Shown here one piece after another: positions 6,994-14,297 of a DNA stretch of 15,182 nucleotides. The DNA is from CAZTVF01 sp964616985. Lineage in GTDB: Bacteria > Planctomycetota > Phycisphaerae > SM23-33. Where the stretch lies: the NCBI GenBank assembly GCA_964616985.1, contig CAZTVF010000125.1:1-15182 (forward strand). The letters are read 5' to 3'. The stretch's first letter is position 1. Every line of letters starts with the position of its first letter. The position numbers were made by a program, and so were the translations under genes. The notes beneath the pieces are model-generated. The model was given only the letters and a program-made list of their open reading frames with translations. It searched no databases and had not been told where the DNA came from.

Positions 6994-9831
6994 TCACTTC
7001 TCCGTCAGGTGAATCTCACCCGCCCAGCCGTCGGTGGGCGGCGAGGCGAGGTACTGGCGGCAGAGCGAGAGGTAGACGCCGGCGGCCTTGTCGGCAGGTG
7101 CGGCGAGGGAGAGCGGTTCGAAGACCGCGGCGGCGCGGGTAAAATCGCGGGCGGCGAAAAGCTCCACAGCGCGGGCGAACTCCTCGGCCGCCTGCTGCTG
7201 GGCGGGGTCGAGCCCCTCGCGACGGCCCAGGACGTTCCACACGGCCACGGGCTCGTCACGCCCGACGACGAAGATCCGTCCCATCGGGCGGGCGACGATG
7301 TCGGCCGCCGCCGCGCGAACCCACGTCTCGTCCTCGGCCAGGATCAGCGTGCCGAACGACTTGTTGGCGCCCTCGAGGCGGCTGGCCAGGTTGACCGTGT
7401 CGCCGATGGCGGTGTAGTCGATGCGGTCGGTCGAGCCGCAGTTGCCCACCATGGCCGGGCCCGTGGAGATGCCGATGCGGCAGGTGAGCTTGACGCCGCC
7501 GACCTCGGTCGCCAGTTCGCGGTTGAACGCGGCGACGGCCTCCTGGCACTCGACGGCGGCCAGGATCGCGCGGGCGGGGTGGTCGTCCTGAAAGACGGGG
7601 GCGCCGAAGAAGACGAAGATGCCGTCGCCCATGAACTTGCTGAGGTAGCCCCCCCGCCGCGCCCAGACCACGTCGGTCATGCGGTCGAAGTAGCGGTTCA
7701 GCAGGCGGATGGTCTCCTGCTCGCCCAGGCGTTTGGACAGCGGGGTGAAGCCCGCCAGGTCGGAGAAGAAGCACGTCAGTTCGCGTTTCTCGCCGCCCAG
7801 CTTCAGCAGCGAGGGGTCTTCCTCGACGCGGTCGACCAGGGCCGGCGAAAGCGTCTGGGCCAGGATGCCGCGGATCTTCCGCTTGGCCCGCTCCTCGGTG
7901 AGCTGGCGGAAGGCGGTGATCACCAGGAAGCTCAGCAGCATCGCCGCCAGCGGCGACACCACCGCCAGCCACACGTTGAACACATGGAACACCAGCAATG
8001 CATTGCCCGCCACCAGCGCCCCCGCCAGGGCCACCGTCATCGGCCCGCCGCGAAGCACGGGCTGCGTGGCGGCCAGGCACGAGGCCAGCATCCCCGCCGC
8101 CAGCACGGCCAGCAGGTTCCACGCCCAGGACGCCTCGTGCACGAAGGCCCCGGACAGGATGGTGTTGATGATGTTCGCGTGGACGATGACGCCCGGCGTG
8201 CGGCGGTCCAGCACGGTGGGCACGAAGTCCGCCGCCGCCGTCGCCGTCGAACCCACCAGGCAGATCTTGCCCGACACCCGCGGCCGCAGCGACTCCAGCC
8301 GCTTGAGCGTCTCCTGGCGGAGCGTCTCGTTGGCCTGCGGGATCTCTTCCAGCATCGCCAGGATTTCCTTGGCCTCCTTGAGCTTCTGCTGCATGCCTTC
8401 ATCGGCCGGCGCGGGGGCGTTGGCCTCCCCCGGCGGCTGGAGGTAGAACTCCAGGTGCCGGGCATCGGCCAGCTCCGCGTGCAGGGCCTGGTAGGCCCGC
8501 TCGGCCTGGGCCTCGAGCTTCTGCTCCTGTTCCATCGCCTCCTGGGGCCAGGGCGGCAGGTGTCGGGGGTCGTTCAGCAGGGCCCACTGGTAGGCGGCCT
8601 GCTTTTCGACAATGCTCTCATAGAGCAGGTCCATGTCCGGCAGCACCTTCATGCCCACGCCGGTGATCAGCTCCTCCAGCTCGGGCGTGCGGAAATTCAG
8701 CGTCGACAGCTCCATCAGCCTTCGCATCAGCTGGGCGCGGAGGCGGTTGTTCGCCTCGATCTTCTGCCCGAACACGTACGGCAGGCCGACCTCGGTGGCC
8801 GAGATCTCGGCCACACCCCACTGCCCCAGGTCGCTGCGCATCCAGTTGACGAGCATGCAGCCGTTGGCATCGATGGGAATACGCCGCACGACCTGCCCCG
8901 GCGAGCCCAGCGTGACGTGCCTCGCGTCGGCGGCCTGCACGGGCGAGGGCGCGCCCAGGTCGCCCGCGGCCACCGCCAGCGCCAGCTGCGGATAGAACGA
9001 TCGGCCGTCGGTGCCGATCAGCGGGATGCGGCGGATCAGGCCGTCGACGTCGGGCAGGACGGTGACGAAGCCCGTATGCTTCAGCGCCCGCGCGAACTGG
9101 GGCAGCGGCGGCCTCATCGCCCCGGGGATCGCGGGGCAGCCGTTGACCACCTCCGGCGCCAGCGCCAAGGCGCCCAGGGCCTTGACCGAGCGGGCGCGGA
9201 GGTACGCGCGGCGGATCTTCGGCGCCTCGTCCACCCGCTGCGACGGCGTCGGCGAGCGAAGCGAGTTCCACGCCGCCATCGCCTGGGCCAGCGAGACATC
9301 GCCCTCGCGCAGGACGATGTCCTCGATGTCCTTCTCAAGCGGCGAGCAAGGCCGGTCGAGCTCGAAGTGGACGGGGAGGAAAACGATGTTGGCCTCGCGC
9401 TCCAGCGTGGCGGCCATGTTGACGTCATCGAACACCGCCAGCGGCCGACCGGAATAGACCGCCTGGCTGGAGGAGGCGCCGTAGACCTCGGCCGCCTCGG
9501 AGACATAGCGCGTGCCCTGCGGGTGGGGCAGCTCGATGTCGAGCATCACCGCCCGCGCCCCGCACTGCCGCAGCACGTCAACCATGGCCGCGGTCTGCGA
9601 TCGCGGCCAGGGCCAGCGACCCAGCACGGAGATGCTCGCGTCGTCGATGCTGATATTGACGATGTGGTCGTTGCCGGCGGCGGTGCTCAGCGTGCGAAAC
9701 CGCCAGTCCAGCGCCAGCAGTTCCAGGCGGCGATCGATGCCCAGCAGGCCGCCCGCCCCCGCCAACAGCGACGCGCACAGCCCCAGCAGCAGGCAGTTTC
9801 GAAGGACATGAGATTTCGACGCCTCTGCCAT
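6994..9831 (-). CDS. CHASE2-domain transmembrane class III adenylate cyclase
   Basis: 945 residues from the ATG at 9831; a GTG two codons upstream (9837) is possible and no clear ribosome site decides. Layout: TM helix about 12-32; extracytoplasmic CHASE2 sensor from about 35, ending with GKICLVGSTATAAADFVPT (521-539) and the following GVIVHANIINTIL; three TM helices about 571-590, 598-618 and 620-641; cytoplasmic cyclase domain about 685-865; helical tail to 945. Cyclase residues are complete: metal Asp691 (FFSDLAGF) and Asp736 (FMGDG), substrate Lys732 and Thr807, transition-state Asn814 and Arg818 (GDTVNLASRLE). The Lys/Thr pair is the class IIIb adenylate cyclase type, a group that includes bicarbonate-responsive enzymes. 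Residues about 356-516 form a Gln/Glu-rich, probably coiled-coil segment inside CHASE2 that looks longer than usual. The gene follows the FecR gene by 49 nt. It should make cAMP in response to an envelope signal; the signal is unknown. Confidence 0.93.
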   Translation of the reverse strand: MAEASKSHVLRNCLLLGLCASLLAGAGGLLGIDRRLELLALDWRFRTLSTAAGNDHIVNISIDDASISVLGRWPWPRSQTAAMVDVLRQCGARAVMLDIELPHPQGTRYVSEAAEVYGASSSQAVYSGRPLAVFDDVNMAATLEREANIVFLPVHFELDRPCSPLEKDIEDIVLREGDVSLAQAMAAWNSLRSPTPSQRVDEAPKIRRAYLRARSVKALGALALAPEVVNGCPAIPGAMRPPLPQFARALKHTGFVTVLPDVDGLIRRIPLIGTDGRSFYPQLALAVAAGDLGAPSPVQAADARHVTLGSPGQVVRRIPIDANGCMLVNWMRSDLGQWGVAEISATEVGLPYVFGQKIEANNRLRAQLMRRLMELSTLNFRTPELEELITGVGMKVLPDMDLLYESIVEKQAAYQWALLNDPRHLPPWPQEAMEQEQKLEAQAERAYQALHAELADARHLEFYLQPPGEANAPAPADEGMQQKLKEAKEILAMLEEIPQANETLRQETLKRLESLRPRVSGKICLVGSTATAAADFVPTVLDRRTPGVIVHANIINTILSGAFVHEASWAWNLLAVLAAGMLASCLAATQPVLRGGPMTVALAGALVAGNALLVFHVFNVWLAVVSPLAAMLLSFLVITAFRQLTEERAKRKIRGILAQTLSPALVDRVEEDPSLLKLGGEKRELTCFFSDLAGFTPLSKRLGEQETIRLLNRYFDRMTDVVWARRGGYLSKFMGDGIFVFFGAPVFQDDHPARAILAAVECQEAVAAFNRELATEVGGVKLTCRIGISTGPAMVGNCGSTDRIDYTAIGDTVNLASRLEGANKSFGTLILAEDETWVRAAAADIVARPMGRIFVVGRDEPVAVWNVLGRREGLDPAQQQAAEEFARAVELFAARDFTRAAAVFEPLSLAAPADKAAGVYLSLCRQYLASPPTDGWAGEIHLTEK

Positions 9832-9880
9832 GTTCACACTCTGTGGCCGCCGCGAGCATCGATGACCCGACGCAGCCGGC

Positions 9881-10966
9881 CTATCGCGCCACGCTCTTCG
9901 ACATGACGTCGCTTTCGACGACCCTGCCGCCCCGGCCGGGGACCGTGATGGCCGTCCCTCCGGCGAGGGGGATGAACTTGCCGATGCCTTCGCCCTGCAC
10001 CAGGCGGTACGAAGGGTACGACCCGGACAGCAGCGTCCACAGGCCGTTGTTCATGTTCACCAGTTCCGCCGCCGTGCGCGCAGGATCGTAGGCGTCCACC
10101 CGCATCTGCAGGCCCGAGGGGTAGAAGTAGGAGTAGCCCCCGGAATCCAGGCCGACCGCCTCGGGCAGCGGGCTGAACAGCTGGTTGCTGAACGTGCTGG
10201 TGTTGGGGACGAAGTCTTCACCGCCATGCCCGCCGGTGCTGCCGCCGGTGTTCCCGCGGCCGCCGCCATTGAAAGCGATGCCGCGCCGCTCGGACTCATC
10301 GAGCCCGCCGAACGCGTCGCCGATCAGCGTGCGGAACTGGCCCAGGATGCCGTTTGTCGGCGGCTCGTGGTGTTCGTTGAGCCCCTCGCCCGGGTTGACC
10401 GTCTGGCTGTGGCCGAACCCGTTGAAGGTGAGGTGGCCTTCGTGGCTCCAGCCTCGGGCGCCCTCGTCGCCGCTGAAATGCGTCTCGGGCTCCGAGCCGG
10501 TGACGCTCAGCGTGGCCGACGGCGTGCTGACGCGGAAGTCGTTTTCCTCGCGGCTGGAATCGACGTGCGCCCGCACCGTGCCGTACTTGAGCCCCAGGTT
10601 GGTCTTGGTCAAAGCGCCTTCCTTGCGGAACTCGCTGATGCCGACCTTGGTGGCGCTGTTGATGCGGGCTTCGATGGTGCTGCCCAGGCGGATGACGGCG
10701 GTGCTCTTGAGCCCCGTGCGGATGATCGTCAGCGGGTCCAGCACGTCGCCCACCTTCAGAACCTGCCACTTCATCTCGCCGTTGACCAGGTCGCCCCGCT
10801 GCACCTGGCCGCTCACTTCCAGCACGACGATCCGGAAATCGGCCGCCGGCGCCGGTTGCGAGGCGGCCACAGGCGCCGCCGCAGGCCGGCTGGTGGGTTC
10901 GTCAGCATAAAGCGATGCCGCCCACAACAGCGGCAGCAGAACGACGATGGCTATGAAGAACCTCAT
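9881..10966 (-). CDS. FecR-domain exported protein
   Basis: 361 residues starting MRFFIAIVVL, with ribosome site GAGGTG four bases before the ATG at 10966. The frame stays open far upstream, but only as antisense of rsmA. A signal peptide (about 1-21, cut near SLYA-DE) is followed by a Pro/Ala/Ser linker (25-43). A FecR domain spans about 45-165: GDVLDPLTIIRTGLKSTAVIRL (split about 73-94), then LGLKYGTVRAHV and FRVSTPSATLSVTGSE, the usual beta-rich pattern. After it come a Gly-rich stretch (about 233-251, GGGRGNTGGSTGGHGGED) and a poorly conserved C-terminal part. There is no N-terminal anti-sigma zinc-finger or TM anchor, so this is not a classical FecR anti-sigma factor. The protein is probably periplasmic. 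It is the first gene of a two-gene unit with the CHASE2 cyclase and may supply or modulate the cyclase's signal (inference). Confidence 0.88.
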   Translation of the reverse strand: MRFFIAIVVLLPLLWAASLYADEPTSRPAAAPVAASQPAPAADFRIVVLEVSGQVQRGDLVNGEMKWQVLKVGDVLDPLTIIRTGLKSTAVIRLGSTIEARINSATKVGISEFRKEGALTKTNLGLKYGTVRAHVDSSREENDFRVSTPSATLSVTGSEPETHFSGDEGARGWSHEGHLTFNGFGHSQTVNPGEGLNEHHEPPTNGILGQFRTLIGDAFGGLDESERRGIAFNGGGRGNTGGSTGGHGGEDFVPNTSTFSNQLFSPLPEAVGLDSGGYSYFYPSGLQMRVDAYDPARTAAELVNMNNGLWTLLSGSYPSYRLVQGEGIGKFIPLAGGTAITVPGRGGRVVESDVMSKSVAR

Positions 10967-11018
10967 ATCGCACCTCAGATGATTGGCGGCTCGGAGATCG
11001 CTGCGAAACGACGACAGA

Positions 11019-11047
11019 ATACTACCAGAAAACGTCGCGGAGTTGAA
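11019..11047 (-). promoter_or_regulatory. Probable promoter of the FecR-CHASE2 cyclase operon
   Basis: On the minus strand, TTCAAC (11047-11042) and TAGTAT (11024-11019) are separated by exactly 17 bp, about 53 bp before the FecR start. The -10 box is good and the -35 box moderate. It lies in the divergent interval shared with rsmA. Confidence 0.4.
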
Positions 11048-11104
11048 GCGCCCGAAAGTGCGTTTGGCAGCGGCTTGCCGACACTGGCAACGACGAGCAA
11101 TGCG

Positions 11105-11114
11105 CGATAGAGTG
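11105..11114 (+). promoter_or_regulatory. CGATAGAGTG box upstream of rsmA
   Basis: Second identical copy of the 10-mer found before the aminotransferase gene (4370-4379), here 27 bp before the rsmA ATG. It may contain a -10 element, but no clear -35 box is visible. Confidence 0.25.
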
Positions 11115-11140
11115 TAGTGCAACCTCGTCAAAGGCGGAAT

Positions 11141-12079
11141 ATGCAGACACAGGCCCAGATCAAGCAACTGCTGGAGGAAGGAAATCTCGCCCCGAATCGA
11201 ACCTACGGGCAGAACTTCCTCATTGACCAGAACCTCATGGCCAAGCTCCTGGAACTGGCCGAGATCGATGCGGCCTTGCCTATCCTGGAAGTCGGGCCGG
11301 GCACGGGCTCGCTGACGGAGGAACTGATCCAGAGGTCCGTGCGCGTGGTGGCGGTGGAGATCGACCGCGGCCTGCACGGCCTGGTGCAAAGCCGCCTGGG
11401 CAACAACCCCAATCTCGTGCTGATCCACAATGACGTGCTGTCGGGCAAGCATGCGCTGGCCCCGGCGGTGCTCAGTGCCCTGGGGCCGGCGGCCCAGCTG
11501 GTGGCGAATCTTCCTTACAGCATCGCCACGCCCCTGGTCGCCCAGTGCCTGCTCGATTCGTGGTCGGCCGGGCCGGGCGGGCAGAAGGACCTCACCACCT
11601 TCCGCCGCCTGACCTTCACCGTCCAGCGCGAGGTGGGCGACCGCATGGCCGCCGACCTGCGCGATCCGGAATACGGTCCCGTCAGCGTGGTCGTCGCCCT
11701 GCTGGGCAAGGTCACGCTGGGGCCGGTGGTGCCGGCGACGTCGTTCTGGCCGCGGCCCAACATCGTCAGCCGGATCGTGCGGATCGACTTCGACCCCGTC
11801 GCGGCCGGTCGGCTGGCTGACTGCAACGTGCTGTCGGCGGCGCTGTTCTTCGCATTCAACCAGCGGCGAAAGCAGATTGGCTCGGTGGTGCGCCGCAAGG
11901 ACGTTGGCCTGGGCAGCGAGGTGTTCCTGCAGGCGGTTCACGACGCCGGCATCGAGACGACGATGCGGGCCGAGGAGATCAGCCCCGAGCAGTACCTCGC
12001 CCTGGCCAACAGCCTCGCCCGCTCGGAGGAAGGGCGCAAGCTGGTACCGGTCTGGCGCCGCGGGGAAGCAGAAAGATAG
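11141..12079 (+). CDS. rsmA: 16S rRNA (adenine1518-N6/adenine1519-N6)-dimethyltransferase RsmA (KsgA)
   Basis: 312 residues. The start MQTQAQIKQ at 11141 follows AAGGCGG; a possible start 8 codons earlier has no better site. It uses S-adenosylmethionine to dimethylate two adjacent adenines in the 3' hairpin of 16S rRNA, a late checkpoint in 30S assembly. Family motifs are in order: GQNFL (23-27), SAM motif I EVGPGTGSLTEEL (50-62), acidic ribose ligand Glu73 in VEID, HND (96-98), and catalytic motif IV NLPYSIATP (123-131). FWPRPNIVSRIVRI (202-215) and FNQRRKQI (239-246) are the conserved C-terminal segments. Length is slightly above the usual 270-300 residues, with extra sequence at about 142-153 and at the C-terminus. 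It is divergent from fecR, with no same-strand partner nearby. Confidence 0.96.
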   Translation: MQTQAQIKQLLEEGNLAPNRTYGQNFLIDQNLMAKLLELAEIDAALPILEVGPGTGSLTEELIQRSVRVVAVEIDRGLHGLVQSRLGNNPNLVLIHNDVLSGKHALAPAVLSALGPAAQLVANLPYSIATPLVAQCLLDSWSAGPGGQKDLTTFRRLTFTVQREVGDRMAADLRDPEYGPVSVVVALLGKVTLGPVVPATSFWPRPNIVSRIVRIDFDPVAAGRLADCNVLSAALFFAFNQRRKQIGSVVRRKDVGLGSEVFLQAVHDAGIETTMRAEEISPEQYLALANSLARSEEGRKLVPVWRRGEAER

Positions 12080-12115
12080 GCAAGAACGGTCCCAAGTCGC
12101 TGGCGTAGAAACTCG

Positions 12116-12211
12116 AAATTCGAAGCACGAAATCCGAAATCCGAATCCGGACCGCTAGATTGAAGGGCCTCTGATTTTCGTTTCGGTTTTCGAATTTCGT
12201 GCTTCGAATTT
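12116..12211. repeat. AT-rich inverted repeat between rsmA and the DUF378 gene
   Basis: AAATTCGAAGCACGAAAT (12116-12133) and its exact reverse complement ATTTCGTGCTTCGAATTT (12194-12211) are 60 bp apart. Partial further matches to CCGAAA-type units lie inside each arm. It sits between two convergent genes and could act as a transcript end, although there is no clean T-run. Base composition is clearly lower in GC than the flanking genes. Confidence 0.75.
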
Positions 12212-12219
12212 GCCGTTCC

Positions 12220-12459
12220 TTACACTGGATGTGCCCGCTCCTCGGTCACGGTGGTGCGGCGGTAGACCAGGTGCGGCGAGCGGATCGCGACGTACACCCC
12301 GCAGATGCCCACGACGATGTAGATCAGCCTCGCCACGACCGGCACCGCGTAGAAGATGCTCGCGACCAGGTCGAAGTTGAACAGGCCTACGAGCCCCCAG
12401 TTAATGCCGCCAACGATCAGGATAACCAAGCAAATCAGGTCGAGTCCCTTGAGCCTCAT
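12220..12459 (-). CDS. DUF378 family small membrane protein (YuzA-like)
   Basis: 79 residues, with ribosome site AAGGAG 9 nt before the ATG. Two hydrophobic helices (about 7-27 and 42-60) are joined by a short loop. The first contains GGINWGLVGLFNFDLV (17-32), the GxNWGLVG signature of DUF378 proteins. The cytoplasmic or external tail SPHLVYRRTTVTEERAHPV is basic and probably cytoplasmic. The function of the family is unknown. Length is normal for the family. The gene is divergent from the TPR gene to its right and convergent with rsmA. Confidence 0.85.
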   Translation of the reverse strand: MRLKGLDLICLVILIVGGINWGLVGLFNFDLVASIFYAVPVVARLIYIVVGICGVYVAIRSPHLVYRRTTVTEERAHPV

Positions 12460-12515
12460 GTTCCCTCTCCTTCAACGGTGTTTGCAGCGTTCACTTCTCG
12501 TTCCCCCAACACATC

Positions 12516-12521
12516 ATTCTA
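12516..12521 (-). promoter_or_regulatory. Possible -10 box of the DUF378 gene
   Basis: TAGAAT on the minus strand, 56 bp before the start codon. The expected -35 position shows no good match, so support is limited to the -10 hexamer. Confidence 0.25.
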
Positions 12522-12559
12522 GGCCCCGCGGAATCTGCGATGCTCCGCCCGTTCGACCC

Positions 12560-12588
12560 TTGCTAGTCGCCGGGCGATTGGTTAGATT
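12560..12588 (+). promoter_or_regulatory. Sigma-70-like promoter of the TPR gene
   Basis: TTGCTA (12560-12565) and TAGATT (12583-12588) are separated by exactly 17 bp and lie 49 bp before the TPR gene's start codon. This is the best promoter match in the window. Confidence 0.5.
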
Positions 12589-12637
12589 GGACAGCGTATT
12601 TCACGCCGCCTACAGAAGAGCATGGAGAAGCAGCCGT

Positions 12638-14053
12638 ATGACCGCAGTCAATCCAGCACAAGGTCCCAACGCGGGCAAGGGCAAAGCCTTTTTCGACCGG
12701 GCCGAGCAAGTGGCCGAAACCGGCAACTGGGACTTCGCGATCGAGATGTACCTCGAAGGCATTCAGCGGGAACCCGAGAACGTCGCCCGCGGGCATCAGC
12801 CCCTGCGGGAAGTCTCCCTCAAACGGAAGTCCAAGGGGGGCAAAGGCGCGGGCATGATGGAGCAGATGAAGCGCCGCCCCGTCAAGGACCCCGTCACCAG
12901 TCTTGTCAACGCCGAGTACCTGCTGGCCAAGGAGCCCGGCTCCGTGGCGTACATGGTGCAGATGGTCAACGCGGCCGTGTCGCTGGGACACAATGAGCTG
13001 ACCAAGTGGATCTGCGACATCCTCCAGGAGTCGCAGCGTCAGGCCTCCAAGCCCGACCGCAGGGTCCTGGTCCTGCTGATGAAGACGTACGAGAAGACCG
13101 AGAACTACAACTCCGCCATCGTCGCCGCCGAAATGGCCCGCAAGCTCAGCCCCGATGACGCCGCCATCGGCGACCTCATCAAGGAGCTCGGCGCCAAGGC
13201 CACCATCAAGAAGGGCAAGTACGACCAGGAAGGCGACTTCAGCAAGGGCGTCAAGGACATGGCCATGCAGAAGAAGCTGGCCGAGCAGGGATCGCTCAAG
13301 CAGAGCACCGAGTTCCTCCAGGCCGCCATCGAAGAGGCCCGCCAGCAGTACCTCGCCAGCCCCCTCGTCCAGGGCAAGATCATCGCCGTGGTCGACGCGC
13401 TGCTCAAGCCCGAGGACGAGAGCTACGAGAACGAGGCCATCGACGTCCTGACCAAGGCCAACAAGGACACCGGCGCGTACCAGTTCAAGATGCGCATCGG
13501 CGAGATCCGCATGAAGCAGATGACCCGCCGCTACCGCAAGCTCGTCGAAGAAGGCGACAAGGCCGCCGCGGCCGAGCAGGCCAAGCGCCAGCTCGCCTAC
13601 GAGCTCGAGGAATTCGCCGAGCGGGCGATCAACTACCCCACCGACCTGGAGATCAAGTACGAGCTGGGCCGCCGTCAGTTGCTGTCCGGCAAGCTCGACG
13701 AGGCCATCGCCTCGTTCCAGGTCGCCCAGCGCGCCCCGCGCAAGCACCTGGCTGCCATGAACTACCTCGGGCAGGCCTTCATGGCCAAGAAATGGTACCG
13801 CGAGGCCGCAGAAACGTACGAGAAGGTCCTGGGAGAAGAGGTCACCGAGGAGCGGGCCAAGGAGCTCCGCTACAACTTCGGCGACGTGCTGGAGAAGATG
13901 GCTGACACCAAGGCGACGCCGGAAGAGAAACGCCCGATCTACCTGAAGGCGCAGGACGAGTTCTCCCGCGTGGCCATGACGGACTTCAACTACCGCGACA
14001 CCCGCGTCCGAATCGAGAACGTTCGAAAGAAGATCGAATCGCTGAACGCCTGA
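12638..14053 (+). CDS. TPR-repeat protein of unknown function
   Basis: 471 residues. The start MTAVNPAQGP at 12638 has GGAG about 10 nt upstream; the frame is open much further upstream but overlaps the DUF378 gene antisense, so it was rejected. Tetratricopeptide-like helix pairs are visible at about 24-60 (GNWDFAIEMYLEGIQREPEN), 140-185 (ENYNSAIVAAEMARKLSPDD) and 349-400 (GKLDEAIASFQVAQRAP, then KKWYREAAETYEKVLGE). A basic linker (61-84, KRKSKGGKGAGMMEQMKRRP) and a charged helical middle (about 195-335) separate them. There is no signal peptide or TM helix, so it is probably cytoplasmic. Lys and Glu are frequent and codon choice is strongly biased to C/G third positions, as expected of a well-expressed housekeeping-type protein. 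It has its own promoter and terminator. The TPR part suggests a scaffold role, but no partner is evident. Confidence 0.88.
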   Translation: MTAVNPAQGPNAGKGKAFFDRAEQVAETGNWDFAIEMYLEGIQREPENVARGHQPLREVSLKRKSKGGKGAGMMEQMKRRPVKDPVTSLVNAEYLLAKEPGSVAYMVQMVNAAVSLGHNELTKWICDILQESQRQASKPDRRVLVLLMKTYEKTENYNSAIVAAEMARKLSPDDAAIGDLIKELGAKATIKKGKYDQEGDFSKGVKDMAMQKKLAEQGSLKQSTEFLQAAIEEARQQYLASPLVQGKIIAVVDALLKPEDESYENEAIDVLTKANKDTGAYQFKMRIGEIRMKQMTRRYRKLVEEGDKAAAAEQAKRQLAYELEEFAERAINYPTDLEIKYELGRRQLLSGKLDEAIASFQVAQRAPRKHLAAMNYLGQAFMAKKWYREAAETYEKVLGEEVTEERAKELRYNFGDVLEKMADTKATPEEKRPIYLKAQDEFSRVAMTDFNYRDTRVRIENVRKKIESLNA

Positions 14054-14157
14054 GCGACGCTCCGGCGGGTGCCATGCCGAAGTTCGCGTTGTCTGCGGCC
14101 GGCATGCCTCGCCCACGCAGGCGGCAGGTAGACTTCGACGCGACAATCATCAAATGA

Positions 14158-14193
14158 GGCGGCGGTCACTCGAGTGACCGCCGCCTTTCTTTT
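14158..14193 (+). terminator. Strong Rho-independent terminator after the TPR gene
   Basis: A perfect 28-bp palindrome (14158-14185; arms GGCGGCGGTCACTC and GAGTGACCGCCGCC) is followed by TTTCTTTT (14186-14193). It lies 104 nt after the TPR stop codon. Because the stem is symmetrical it may also slow transcription coming from the convergent PEP-CTERM gene, though the minus-strand side has only a weak T-stretch. Confidence 0.9.
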
Positions 14194-14297
14194 GCGCCCC
14201 CGCCGGGCAGTTATGGCCTCGGCGAGAGCAGGGTTACAGGAGCGGCCGTCCCTGAGAGTCCCTCCCTCTCATCGTGACGGGCGGGCCGCGAAGAAGA

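Noticed and set aside
6901..9906. A 1001-residue open frame on the plus strand, antisense to the cyclase gene
   Set aside because: It is Arg/Gly/His-rich low-complexity sequence with no domains, mirrors the high-GC third positions of the real minus-strand gene, and has no ribosome site.
11084..11103. TGGCA...GC sequence before rsmA as a sigma-54 promoter
   Set aside because: The GG-to-GC spacing is one base short of the strict requirement, and the TTGC element is missing.
10967..11941. Upstream extension of the FecR frame to 11941
   Set aside because: It lies wholly antisense to rsmA; the ATG at 10966 has a ribosome site and begins a proper signal peptide.
12356..12637. Upstream extension of the TPR frame
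   Set aside because: It overlaps the DUF378 gene antisense and would start before the good promoter at 12560-12588.
12563..14146. Minus-strand open frame of 527 residues opposite the TPR gene
   Set aside because: Leu/Gly/Val/Asp-biased complement of a strongly codon-biased gene, with no motif.
14074..14157. 27-codon open frame (MPKFALSAAGMPRPRRRQ...) ending one base before the TPR terminator
   Set aside because: No clear ribosome site. The DNA looks like a degenerate repeat (GCCATGCC...GGCATGCC), and such a short frame is expected by chance in GC-rich DNA.
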